Shown: positions 5,968 to 12,915 of the stretch, in pieces
Position numbering within the stretch: position 1 is the first letter of the stretch
Layout of the letters: the number at the start of each line of letters is the position of its first letter
Assembly: GCA_035569235.1 (NCBI GenBank)
Contig: DATMND010000430.1
Span: 1 to 13,050 of the forward strand
Source: JAMXLO01 sp035569235
Lineage (GTDB): Bacteria > Pseudomonadota > Alphaproteobacteria > Acetobacterales > Acetobacteraceae
Direction: 5' to 3'
DNA: 13,050 nt
Translations under genes and position numbers: made by a program
The notes under the pieces: model-generated
Databases searched by the model: none
What the model saw: only the letters and a program-made list of their open reading frames with translations
What the model was told of the DNA's origin: nothing

Positions 5968-7680
5968 ATGCACGACACGGTCATCCGCGGCGGAACCATC
6001 GTCGATGGCACTGGCAAACCGTCTTTCGCCGGCGACGTGGCGATCGACGGTGACCGCATTACCGAAGTTGGCAGCAAGGCCGGCCCAGGCAGGCGTGAGA
6101 TCAAGGCCGACGGCATGCTGGTAACCCCCGGCTGGGTCGATGTGCACACGCACTACGACGGCCAGGCCACTTGGGACCAGGAACTGGCGCCGTCGTCGTG
6201 GCATGGCGTCACCACGATCCTGTTCGGCAATTGCGGTGTCGGATTCGCTCCGGTGCGCCGAGAGCACCACGACTCGCTGATCGGGCTGATGGAGGCGGTG
6301 GAGGAAATTCCCGGCATCACCCTTGCCGAGGGCCTCAAATGGGACTGGGAGAGCTTTCCGCAGTACCTCGATGCGCTGGAGAGGATGCCGCGCGCGATCG
6401 ACGTGGCGGCGCAGGTGCCGCACCATCCGCTGCGCGTCTATGTGATGGGCGAGCGCGCCATCAACCGCGAAAAGGCGACAGCCGAGGACATCGAGGCAAT
6501 GCGCCACATGACGCGCGAAGCTTTGGAGGCCGGTGCGTTTGGCTTCACCACCTCGCGCACCAATTCGCACAAGACGCCGACCGGCGAGATGGTGCCTGGA
6601 CGCTACTCGGAAGTGCAGGAACTGCTCGGCATCGGGTCGGCGCTGAAGGGCCTGAAGCACGGCGCATTCGGCGTGAACAGCGACTTCGAGGTCGAGACCG
6701 ACGAACTAGCTTGGATGACAAAGCTCGGCCAGGACACCGGCCGGCCGGTCTGGTTCCTGCTGACTGACCGTCCGACTGATTCGGTGCGCTGGCAGCGCCT
6801 GATCGAGGGCGTGCGCACTGCCCGTGCACAGGGCGCCTATGTCACGGCGCAGATCGCAGGGCGTCCGGTCGGCGTGATGCTGGGTGTAGACACCGCGTTG
6901 AACCCGTTCTCCGTCCGGCCCAGCTACAAGGCGCTGCTGAAGCTGCCCGCGGCGGCGCGGCTGGCACGGCTGCAGGATCCGGCGGTTCGCGCCGAGATCC
7001 TGAACGACGAGCCATCGGCTGAACTGGTGCACCGGCTGTCACAGTTCCGCCAACAGATCACCACGCGCTGGGATCGCATGTTCGTCATGGGCGATCCTCC
7101 GGATTATGAGCCGGAGCAGAGCAGCAGCGTCGCGGCCATGGCGGAACGCTCGAACCACTCACCGGCCGAGGTGGCGTATGACTATCTGGCGGGCGGCCCG
7201 GATCGGTTCCTGTTCTTCCCGATCGTCGGCTACAACGAGGACAACCACGACATCATCCGCACCATGCTGACCTCGCCGGAGACAGTGCTGGGGCTGTCGG
7301 ACGGCGGCGCGCATTGTTCGTCGATCAGCGATGCCAGCTTGCCGAGTTGGATGCTCACCCACTGGGGCCGCGACCGGAAGCGCGGGCCGGGGCTGCCGCT
7401 CGAACTGATCGTCAAGCGGCAGACCAGCGAGACGGCGGACTTCTTCGGCTTTGCCGATCGCGGGCGGCTGGCGCCGGGTTTGAAGGCCGATGTGAATGTG
7501 ATCGATTTCGAGCGGCTGCGGCTGCACGTGCCGGAGATCCGCTACGACCTGCCGGCTGGCGGGCGGCGGCTGGTGCAGCGCGTGGACGGCTACATCGCGA
7601 CGATTGTGTCGGGTACACCCGTCTTCGAGCGCGGCGAATACACTGGCGCCACGCCCGGCGGACTGGTGCGCGCGGGGTAG
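5968..7680 (+). CDS. D-aminoacylase-like amidohydrolase
   Basis: This is a metal-dependent amidohydrolase of the N-acyl-D-amino-acid deacylase group, 570 residues, probably cytoplasmic as no signal peptide is seen. Order of features: a beta-sandwich start (VIRGGTIVDGTG), the metal motif HTHYDGQATWD with H60 and H62, NCGVGFAP with C89 (a metal ligand in characterised D-aminoacylases), TTSRTNSHKTPTG with H201, and LSDGGAH with the catalytic-type D445. The C-terminal sandwich includes GLKADVNVIDF. The protein is longer than the roughly 480-500 residues of classical D-aminoacylases. Where I expect a QISHH-type metal segment it reads QIAGRP, so activity may differ from N-acyl-D-amino-acid hydrolysis. 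AGGAGAG 7 nt upstream sets the start. The gene stands alone: a repeat cassette lies upstream and a G/C-tract hairpin downstream. Superfamily firm, exact substrate open. Confidence 0.9.
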   Translation: MHDTVIRGGTIVDGTGKPSFAGDVAIDGDRITEVGSKAGPGRREIKADGMLVTPGWVDVHTHYDGQATWDQELAPSSWHGVTTILFGNCGVGFAPVRREHHDSLIGLMEAVEEIPGITLAEGLKWDWESFPQYLDALERMPRAIDVAAQVPHHPLRVYVMGERAINREKATAEDIEAMRHMTREALEAGAFGFTTSRTNSHKTPTGEMVPGRYSEVQELLGIGSALKGLKHGAFGVNSDFEVETDELAWMTKLGQDTGRPVWFLLTDRPTDSVRWQRLIEGVRTARAQGAYVTAQIAGRPVGVMLGVDTALNPFSVRPSYKALLKLPAAARLARLQDPAVRAEILNDEPSAELVHRLSQFRQQITTRWDRMFVMGDPPDYEPEQSSSVAAMAERSNHSPAEVAYDYLAGGPDRFLFFPIVGYNEDNHDIIRTMLTSPETVLGLSDGGAHCSSISDASLPSWMLTHWGRDRKRGPGLPLELIVKRQTSETADFFGFADRGRLAPGLKADVNVIDFERLRLHVPEIRYDLPAGGRRLVQRVDGYIATIVSGTPVFERGEYTGATPGGLVRAG

Positions 7681-7780
7681 CGCCCCTCCCCCCAGCCCCC
7701 TCCCGCGAGGGGAGGGGGAGAACTTATAGCAGCAGCACTCCCCCTCCCCTTGTGGGAGGGGGTTGGGGGAGGGGGGCGCC
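7681..7780. repeat. G/C-tract double hairpin between convergent genes
   Basis: Two 9-bp perfect stems of the same sequence, CCCCCTCCC paired with GGGAGGGGG, lie side by side: 7696-7704 with 7710-7718 (5-nt loop) and 7740-7748 with 7754-7762 (5-nt loop). The outer parts are also mutually complementary (around 7681-7704 with 7756-7780), so the whole element can fold as one long stem or as two small ones. It begins directly after the amidohydrolase stop and ends 2 nt before the cytochrome gene stop. It resembles the dispersed C/G-tract palindromes I recall from many proteobacteria, whose translations read PPPLVGGGWG. A bidirectional transcription barrier is plausible, though no U-tract is present. 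Confidence 0.8.
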
Positions 7781-7782
7781 GA

Positions 7783-8220
7783 TTACTTTGCCCTGAACGT
7801 CTTGTGGCACGTCGCGCAGGCGTCGCCCACTACCTTGACCTGCGCAGCGACGGCCTCGGTATCGCCGGCCTTGGCGAGTTCCGCCAGCTTGGTCGCTTCC
7901 TTCGCGAGGTTGTTGGCATCATTCTGGAATTCCGCCGGCTCGGTCCACACGGCCGGCAACGCCTTCGTGTTGTGGCCCTGATCGCTGCCCTTCGGGAACT
8001 GCGTCGGGAACTGCGTGATCCAGCGCGCGATCGCCTTGGCGGGCTGCTCCAATGTCTTCACGTCGCCCTTCGTGACGACGACGACCTTTATTCCGCTGAA
8101 AGAACCGAGCAGCAGATCCTGCCCCGCCTGGCGGGTTTCGATCGGATCATATCCTGCGGCCCCGGCGGTACCCGCCGTCGCCATTGCCAAGACTGCGAAT
8201 ACCGCAAGCTTCCTCGTCAT
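7783..8220 (-). CDS. Cytochrome c' (periplasmic)
   Basis: This is a 145-residue precursor of a periplasmic cytochrome c', a four-helix-bundle class II c-type cytochrome that binds NO/CO in characterised examples. Residues 1-22 form a signal peptide: MTRK, a hydrophobic core, then AGAAG with likely cleavage near 22. The mature part is about 123 residues, as usual. The haem attachment motif is at the C-terminus, C135-A-T-C138-H139 in GDACATCHKTFRAK, which is diagnostic for this class. The conserved arginine near the mature N-terminus (R30 in IETRQAG) and the W-P-x-F-like helix region (PAVWTEPAEFQND) are present. A purine-rich GGGGGA lies 9 nt before ATG 8220. The gene is monocistronic: it is divergent from the LOG gene and convergent with the amidohydrolase. 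Its physiological role here (NO protection or electron transfer) cannot be told from the context. Confidence 0.93.
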   Translation of the reverse strand: MTRKLAVFAVLAMATAGTAGAAGYDPIETRQAGQDLLLGSFSGIKVVVVTKGDVKTLEQPAKAIARWITQFPTQFPKGSDQGHNTKALPAVWTEPAEFQNDANNLAKEATKLAELAKAGDTEAVAAQVKVVGDACATCHKTFRAK

Positions 8221-8311
8221 TCCGATTCATCCCCCGTTGTGATTGCAGCGCCGTCACTGACTTGTCGGACGCACAGGCGCCATCAAAATTCCCGGCTGTT
8301 GCAGGAAACCA

Positions 8312-8929
8312 ATGGCAGAATCTTCCGCCGGGGTCCACATACACGCCATGCCTCACATCCATTCCGTTGCCGTGTTCTGTGGCTCCCGGGCCGGCAACGA
8401 TCCCGCATACCGCGCCGCCGCGCAAGCGCTCGGTCAAGGGTTGGCGGAAGCCGGTATCCGCCTGGTGTATGGCGGCGGCCGCATCGGGCTCATGGGAATC
8501 ATGGCGGATGCCGCGCTGGCTGCCGGCGGCGCGGTCCTGGGCGTCATTCCGGAATTCCTCACCCGGCGCGAAGTGGCGCACGAGAGCATCACCGAACTGG
8601 TCGTCACCGATTCGATGCACAGCCGCAAGCAGCGCATGTTCGAGGCAGCCGATGCCTTCATCTCGCTTCCGGGCGGCCTCGGCACCCTGGACGAGACGAT
8701 CGAGATCATCACCTGGCGGCAGCTTCGCCTGCATGCCAAGCCGATCCTGATCTGCGACGTGGCGGGATCGGCCGCGCCCTTCCTGGCAACGATCGAGGCG
8801 GCCGTCGAGGCCGATTTCGCCTTACCCGAGACGCAGCGCCTCTACGAAGTGCTGGAAAGCGTCCGCGACGTGCTGCAACGCCTGTCGCACCTGCATCGCG
8901 TCGCGAGCAGCGAGGCCGCACGCCTGTAA
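8312..8929 (+). CDS. LOG family (TIGR00730-type) nucleotide phosphoribohydrolase
   Basis: This is a Rossmann-fold protein of the LOG (Lonely Guy) family, 205 residues. Characterised relatives hydrolyse cytokinin riboside 5'-monophosphate or AMP to base plus ribose 5-phosphate in the cytoplasm. Motifs in order are VAVFCGSRAG (19-28), the nucleotide loop VYGGGRIGLMG (52-62), SMHSRKQRMFE (101-111) with the catalytic-type arginine, and PGGLGTLDE (120-128) with the catalytic glutamate. Many bacterial members were once mis-annotated as lysine decarboxylases, and this one lacks any such feature. ATG 8312 has AGGA 5 nt upstream. ATG 8348 is nearer the conserved start but has no good ribosome site. 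It is divergent from cytochrome c', with a 91-bp gap. The tRNA-Pro promoter begins 8 nt after its stop. Confidence 0.93.
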   Translation: MAESSAGVHIHAMPHIHSVAVFCGSRAGNDPAYRAAAQALGQGLAEAGIRLVYGGGRIGLMGIMADAALAAGGAVLGVIPEFLTRREVAHESITELVVTDSMHSRKQRMFEAADAFISLPGGLGTLDETIEIITWRQLRLHAKPILICDVAGSAAPFLATIEAAVEADFALPETQRLYEVLESVRDVLQRLSHLHRVASSEAARL

Positions 8930-8936
8930 CGATGCC

Positions 8937-8965
8937 TTGCCCGGACCGGCGCGCGGGACTATATG
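8937..8965 (+). promoter_or_regulatory. Sigma70-type promoter for tRNA-Pro
   Basis: TTGCCC (8937-8942), a 17-nt spacer and TATATG (8960-8965) are followed by a G/C-rich stretch GCGCCGCC before the tRNA at 8978. Optimal spacing plus a GC-rich discriminator directly ahead of a stable RNA gene is typical of growth-rate-controlled promoters. Each hexamer matches consensus at 4 of 6 positions. Confidence 0.65.
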
Positions 8966-8977
8966 CGCCGCCTTGGC

Positions 8978-9054
8978 CGGAGTGTAGCTCAGCTTGGTAG
9001 AGCACTGTGTTCGGGACGCAGGGGCCGGAGGTTCAAATCCTCTCACTCCGACCA
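8978..9054 (+). tRNA. tRNA-Pro (anticodon CGG)
   Basis: A full cloverleaf folds by hand. The acceptor is CGGAGTG (8978-8984) with CACTCCG (9044-9050), discriminator A9051 and encoded CCA 9052-9054. The D-arm is GCTC...GAGC. The anticodon stem is CTGTG (9005-9009) with CGCAG (9017-9021), one G-U pair. The loop is TTCGGGA with anticodon CGG at 9012-9014, reading the proline codon CCG. The variable loop is 5 nt. The T-arm is GGAGG-TTCAAAT-CCTCT. It is 77 nt including CCA, with no intron. Confidence 0.97.
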
Positions 9055-9099
9055 GCGAGAGTTTCTTGGCGAACGCGGTGAGCTTGGAAACCCGGCTGC

Positions 9100-9115
9100 C
9101 CCGGCGCATGCCGGG
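9100..9115. repeat. Small GC hairpin downstream of the tRNA
   Basis: CCCGGC (9100-9105), loop GCAT and GCCGGG (9110-9115) form a perfect 6-bp stem in the gap between tRNA-Pro and the glycosyltransferase start. No T-run follows, so it is not a classical terminator. It could help 3' processing of the tRNA transcript or be a fragment of another dispersed repeat. Confidence 0.45.
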
Positions 9116-9139
9116 ACCCACGTCTTCCACAGGCGCGTC

Positions 9140-10037
9140 ATGTCTGTCAGCGGCTTCGTTATCGCCTACAACCGGGCGCACCTGCTTGGCACCTGCCTGC
9201 GCTCCCTGCGCTTCGCGGACGAGCTGATCGTCATCGACAAGTCCTCGACGGACGATACGCCGCGCATCGCCCGGCGTTACGCCGACAGGGTGATGACGGC
9301 GCCCTGGTCGCCAACCGTCGAGGAGACGCGAAGCTTCGCCTTGGACCAGTGTCGGCATGACTGGATCGCGTTTCTGGACGACGACGAGTTGCTGAGCCCG
9401 GAAGCCATCGCCTATCCGCACGCTCCACGCGCGTCCGATGGCCTGGAAGCGGTCGCATTGCCGCTCCGCCACTGGATCCTCGGCGCGTTCGATGCCAACG
9501 CCTACTACTGGCCCGAGCACCAGATCAGATTCTTTCGCAAGGGCGCGGTTGCCTTCAGTCCCGTCGTGCACGGCGGCATCGATGTCCTCACCGATCGGGT
9601 CGAGCGGATTCCGACCGATTCGCCGATCTACATCGAACCCCTGTCGCCTGCCGGCACGGAACAGTGGATCGAACGCACGTATCCGTTATACATCACGCCC
9701 CAGGCGTGTGAGCGCCGAACCCGAAATGGCGGACATGATCGAATTTGCCCACAAACGCATCGACCACTGGCTGGCGCTCAGCCGTCACAGCGACAGGAAT
9801 GACTATGTGGCCGCCATCACCTTGCTGCGTGCGATCTACGACATGGTGGACCGGGTGAAGGCGTGGGAAACCCGGCAGGGTCTTGATGGGGCCGGCGCGT
9901 TCCGGACACGTTGCGAGGAGTTGGGCCTCGCCTACGACGAACTCGAGAGCCGCCTCGGCATCCCGACCGGGATGCGCGGTGGCCAGCCAGCGACGGGAGG
10001 CGTGCTGCGACGCCTGATCGGGCGCCTGCGTTGCTGA
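9140..10037 (+). pseudogene. Family 2 glycosyltransferase, broken by a +1 frame change
   Basis: This is a GT2 sugar transferase (GT-A fold) of the WaaE-like kind, which normally adds a sugar to a lipopolysaccharide or other surface glycan at the cytoplasmic membrane face. The first part reads SGFVIAYNRAHLLGTCL, ADELIVIDKSSTDDT and the metal-site motif FLDDDE (D80-E83), then YYWPEHQIRFFRKGAV. After about residue 180 (near base 9680) the frame drifts into unlike sequence and stops at 9802. The family-like C-terminus (RYTSRPRRVSAEPE, then EFAHKRIDHWL, ending RLIGRLRC) continues one base later in the next frame to 10037. Skipping one base near 9680 would give about 298 residues. Either it is a real frameshift mutation or a base-call error; I see no slippery heptamer to suggest programmed shifting. 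The start ATG 9140 has a weak AGG site. The end overlaps the next gene. Confidence 0.75.
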
Positions 10038-10900
10038 CCGATCTGTCGTCTGTCGCGCGCACAAACGCATCGAGTGATGCCTGGCGCCCCAGGTTCCAGC
10101 GGTGGCGCAGGGCCGTATTGGCCGAAGTGACATGGCCGATCTACGCCCTGTATGGCCGCCGCCTGCTCGGACAGGTGATGCAACGGCCGCCCCCGCGCCA
10201 TGTCGGCATCATCCTGGATGGCAACCGCCGCTTCGGGCGACTGTCCGGCCTGATCGATCCTGTGCAGGTGTATGCGCAGGGCGCGCAGAAGCTGGACGAT
10301 CTGCTGAACTGGTGTGGGGAGCTTTCAATCCCCGCGGTCACCTTGTGGGTCTGCTCCACCGACAACCTGGAACGACAGCCGCATGAGGTCGCCGGCATTC
10401 TGGGCGCACTGGAGGTGAAGCTTCGCGCGCTCGTCGGCGACCCGCGAATTCACAGCCGGCGCGTCCGCGTGCAGGCCATCGGCCGGCTCGATGTGCTGCC
10501 GGAAAGCACGCTCGCGGCAATCCGCACCGCGGAGGAAGCGACCGCAGGCTACGACGCGATGCTGCTCTCGATCGCTGTTGCCTATGGCGGCCGCGAGGAG
10601 ATCGCCGACGCCGTGCGGGAGATGCTGGTTGAGGCGATGCGCGGTGGTGCGTCGCTGCCCGAGATCATCGCCAGCGTGTGTCCCGAGAGAATCGGCCGGC
10701 ACCTCTACCTCGCCGATGCCCCCGAGCCGGACCTGATCATCAGGACAAGCGGCGAGTTGCGACTGTCAGGCTTTCTGCTGTGGCAGAGTGCGTACAGTGA
10801 GTTCTATTTCTCGGATGTGCTATGGCCGGCGTTCAGGAAGATCGACTTCCTGCGCGCTGTGCGGGCGTTCCAGCAGCGCAGACGCCGTTACGGCCGCTGA
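10031..10900 (+). CDS. Cis-prenyltransferase, short-chain Z-isoprenyl diphosphate synthase type
   Basis: This is a cis-prenyltransferase (UPP synthase superfamily) that condenses isopentenyl diphosphate onto an allylic primer. The catalytic motif is HVGIILDGNRRF with D63, followed by the CSTDNLERQ block, AVAYGGREEIADAV and the diphosphate-binding RTSGE (from R238). Its C-terminus, RLSGFLLWQSAYSE...WPAFRKIDFLRA...YGR, and an upstream IYALYGRRL segment match my memory of Mycobacterium Rv1086 (Z,E-farnesyl diphosphate synthase) better than E. coli UppS, so a short product is suspected. No ATG fits: one at 9911 lies deep in the glycosyltransferase. I chose TTG 10031, which overlaps its stop; TTG 10118 (AGGG 6 nt upstream) and GTG 10127 are real alternatives. 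The last 13 bp overlap the convergent methyltransferase. Superfamily sure, chain length inferred. Confidence 0.87.
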   Translation: MLTDLSSVARTNASSDAWRPRFQRWRRAVLAEVTWPIYALYGRRLLGQVMQRPPPRHVGIILDGNRRFGRLSGLIDPVQVYAQGAQKLDDLLNWCGELSIPAVTLWVCSTDNLERQPHEVAGILGALEVKLRALVGDPRIHSRRVRVQAIGRLDVLPESTLAAIRTAEEATAGYDAMLLSIAVAYGGREEIADAVREMLVEAMRGGASLPEIIASVCPERIGRHLYLADAPEPDLIIRTSGELRLSGFLLWQSAYSEFYFSDVLWPAFRKIDFLRAVRAFQQRRRRYGR

Positions 10901-12039
10901 CGGCGCAGGTGCCGGCGGAGCCGCGGCAGGTAGCCGCGCATGAAGGTGCGCAGCGAGCCCTGCAGTAGACCTAGCTGTCGCAGCACGAGATCGCGCTCGC
11001 GTCGGAGTGCTTCATTCCGGTCCTCCGATTCGGACTGTGCCAATTCCACGATATCCGCGCGCTGCGTTGCTGCCCGCAGGTTCTCCGTTGCCTCGGCGAA
11101 CGCGGCCGCCACCTGGGAGCGTTCGTCACGCACCTGGGCGAGTTCGGTTCGCGTCTGGGAGAATTCGGCCTGCGTCTGGGAGAATTCGGCCTGCGTCTGG
11201 GAGAGTTCGGCCTGCGTCTGGGAGAGTTCGGCGTGCGTCTCGCGCAGCTGGTTCGCAAGCTGCACGAATCTCGCCTGCTCGCTGCCGACGTCGCCATGAT
11301 CGATGTAGAGACTAGGTGGCAGTGGCGGCGGTTCGCGATCGGATGCCACGGCGATCACATAAGGAGCCCGCGGCAGTCCGATGCAGGCTTCGAAATGTGT
11401 CTCGCCGCGGCGGTCGAACACAAGTGGAGGCGCGGACGACCCGGTCTCGCCAAGCAACGCCGAGCCGACCAGAGCGCGCTGCTGCATCAGCAACACATGC
11501 CGGAACGTCCCGTGCAGGAGCGTGTCAAACTCGATCCGGCTCAGCTCGTGCACATGGTACGGGTTCGCCGCCGTCCCTGCCGGGGAATACACGTCGCGGT
11601 CCGGTGTGCTGACGATGAACGTTCCGCCCGGCCGCAACACCCGGCGAACTTCGCGCAGGAAAGCGTCCTGCCGGTCAAAATGCTCGATCGTTTCAAACGA
11701 CACGACCGCATCAACGCAGCTATCGGCAAGTGGCAAAGCGCGCGCGTCAGCCTGCACGAACCGCAGGTTGGATCGCGGAAAATTGCTGCCGGCGCCGCGC
11801 ACGGTCGCCTCGGAGTATTCAACGCCGACCACCGACCGCGCGACCTGCGCCAGCAGTGCCGAACCGTAGCCTTCGCCACTCGCGACATCGAGCACGTCGA
11901 GCCCCGGTACGAGCGAACGGGCGAACAGGTAGCGATGATAATGCTCGATCTGCACCTGTCCGCCGATGGCGGTCGTCAGGCGCTCGCCGGTGAAGGGCTC
12001 GGGATGCTCCGCCGTTTCGCGGCGAAAGATCTCGCCCAT
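10888..12039 (-). CDS. SAM-dependent methyltransferase with C-terminal coiled coil
   Basis: This 383-residue protein has two parts. Residues 1-235 are a class I SAM methyltransferase: motif I VLDVASGEGYG (49-59), acidic residue in GVEYSE (E74), QADARALPLAD (97-106), SFETIEHFD (114-122) and LREVRRVLRPGGTFIVSTPD (128-147). From about 255 a long hydrophilic helix follows, including five 7-residue repeats (266-300, SQTQAEL/F type), then mixed-charge helix and a basic tail RLRRHLRRQRP. The layout resembles glycan-associated methyltransferases whose coiled coil assembles or measures length, but the substrate is unknown. ATG 12039 follows AGG by 7 nt; GTG 12042 is possible. It starts 8 nt after the SirB1-like gene, so they share a transcript. 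Its 3' end overlaps the prenyltransferase by 13 bp in convergent orientation. Confidence 0.9.
   Translation of the reverse strand: MGEIFRRETAEHPEPFTGERLTTAIGGQVQIEHYHRYLFARSLVPGLDVLDVASGEGYGSALLAQVARSVVGVEYSEATVRGAGSNFPRSNLRFVQADARALPLADSCVDAVVSFETIEHFDRQDAFLREVRRVLRPGGTFIVSTPDRDVYSPAGTAANPYHVHELSRIEFDTLLHGTFRHVLLMQQRALVGSALLGETGSSAPPLVFDRRGETHFEACIGLPRAPYVIAVASDREPPPLPPSLYIDHGDVGSEQARFVQLANQLRETHAELSQTQAELSQTQAEFSQTQAEFSQTRTELAQVRDERSQVAAAFAEATENLRAATQRADIVELAQSESEDRNEALRRERDLVLRQLGLLQGSLRTFMRGYLPRLRRHLRRQRP
11140..11244 (-). repeat. Five tandem 21-bp repeats inside the methyltransferase gene
   Basis: Five back-to-back 21-bp units lie at 11140-11160, 11161-11181, 11182-11202, 11203-11223 and 11224-11244. 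The two units at 11161-11202 are identical, the next differs by one base, and the outer two are more diverged. Each unit encodes seven residues, one heptad, so copy-number changes would lengthen or shorten the coiled coil by two helical turns without breaking the frame. Confidence 0.95.
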
Positions 12040-12047
12040 CACCGCAC

Positions 12048-12875
12048 CTAGTTCAACCGCGTGCGCAACTCATCGATCGCGCCGCGGATGCGGCTGGCTG
12101 CGTCGCCCTCCGGCACCAGCATGAGAAAGCGTTCATAACAGCGCAGCGCAGCGGAGACGCGATCGAGTCGCTGGTTCATCACCGCGGCCTGACGCCAGAG
12201 ATCGGCATGATCGGGCGCGATCCGCAGCATGTCTTCGGTGCATGTCAGCGCGCCGGGCATATCGCCGGTCTGCAGACGGCGGCTCATGATGTTGTTCTGC
12301 AGCCGCAGCAGCACGCGCCGCGCATTCATCGGCCGCAACAGCCCCGGTCGCAGTTCGGCGTTGTCGCCTTCCACGCGCTTGAGCAATGCACGTAGATCGC
12401 GCGCATCGAGCGGAACGCCGCCGGCAAACACGTCGATCACGGCCTGGACGCTCTTGCCTTCCAGCGCGATCAGGAAATGCGCCGGAAAATCCACGCCATG
12501 CGCGCCCCATCCGGCAGCGCGCGCCGTATGCAGCCAGATGATGCCAAGCGCGACCGGAAGGCCTCGGCGTCGCTCGATCACGCGGATCAAATTGGCATTG
12601 GCCGGATCGTCGTAGGTCTCGGCATCGCCGGCATAGGCGTAGCGACCGGCAATCAGCCCCGCCAGCGCTTCAGCGCGCATGCTCAAATCGACGGTGCCGA
12701 TCGTGTCGGCGAGCGCCACGGCGTCGCGCGCGAGATCGGACAGATGCGCGCGCGCCGCCTGCCAATCGGCATCCGGCGCATCGACGCGTGCGAGCTGCAA
12801 CGCCGCACCACCGATGTCGATCTCGGTATCCGGCAGCACGCCGATCGCTTCCAGGGCGGTTCGGGGTTCGGTCAT
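12048..12875 (-). CDS. SirB1 family protein (transglutaminase-like fold plus TPR)
   Basis: This is a 275-residue protein of the SirB1/transglutaminase-like family; no firm biochemical function is known to me. The signature core is present: YDDPANANLIRVIERRRGLPVA (88-109, only partly conserved), LGIIWLHTARAAGWGAHGVDFPAHFLIAL (110-138) with H133, and a later RPMNARRVLLRLQNNI. The last 80 residues look like tetratricopeptide helices (GDMPGALTCTEDMLRIAPDHADLWRQ, then a second unit ending LVPEGDAA). The usual transglutaminase cysteine is not evident. ATG 12875 is preferred: the frame extends to a TTG at 12911, but those 12 residues are unlike the family. The gene lies downstream of a palindrome (12916-12980) that separates it from the preceding - strand gene. 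The methyltransferase follows after 8 nt. Confidence 0.9.
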   Translation of the reverse strand: MTEPRTALEAIGVLPDTEIDIGGAALQLARVDAPDADWQAARAHLSDLARDAVALADTIGTVDLSMRAEALAGLIAGRYAYAGDAETYDDPANANLIRVIERRRGLPVALGIIWLHTARAAGWGAHGVDFPAHFLIALEGKSVQAVIDVFAGGVPLDARDLRALLKRVEGDNAELRPGLLRPMNARRVLLRLQNNIMSRRLQTGDMPGALTCTEDMLRIAPDHADLWRQAAVMNQRLDRVSAALRCYERFLMLVPEGDAASRIRGAIDELRTRLN

Positions 12876-12915
12876 CGCCGTCAGTGTGGGGGTGCCGGCG
12901 CTTCGGCGCAAGAAG

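Noticed and set aside
8262..8289. Possible promoter for the LOG gene (TTGTCG, 16 nt, CAAAAT)
   Set aside because: Each box matches at only 4 of 6 positions, spacing is not optimal and, unlike the tRNA case, nothing else supports it.
7750..9000. 416-codon open frame on the + strand through cytochrome c', the LOG gene and the tRNA
   Set aside because: It crosses three confident features, including a tRNA, and is low-complexity arginine-rich.
8978..9140. tRNA-Pro as an integration site for a genomic island
   Set aside because: There is no integrase, no second copy of the tRNA 3' end in the window, and no composition change after the tRNA.
9911..10030. ATG 9911 as the start of the prenyltransferase
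   Set aside because: It would overlap the glycosyltransferase C-terminus by 127 bp and add arginine/proline-rich residues not seen in the family.
11140..11244. CRISPR-like direct repeats
   Set aside because: The units are contiguous without spacers, in frame, and encode a coiled coil.
11233..12051. 272-codon + strand frame opposite the methyltransferase
   Set aside because: It is a shadow of a gene with clear SAM-binding motifs.
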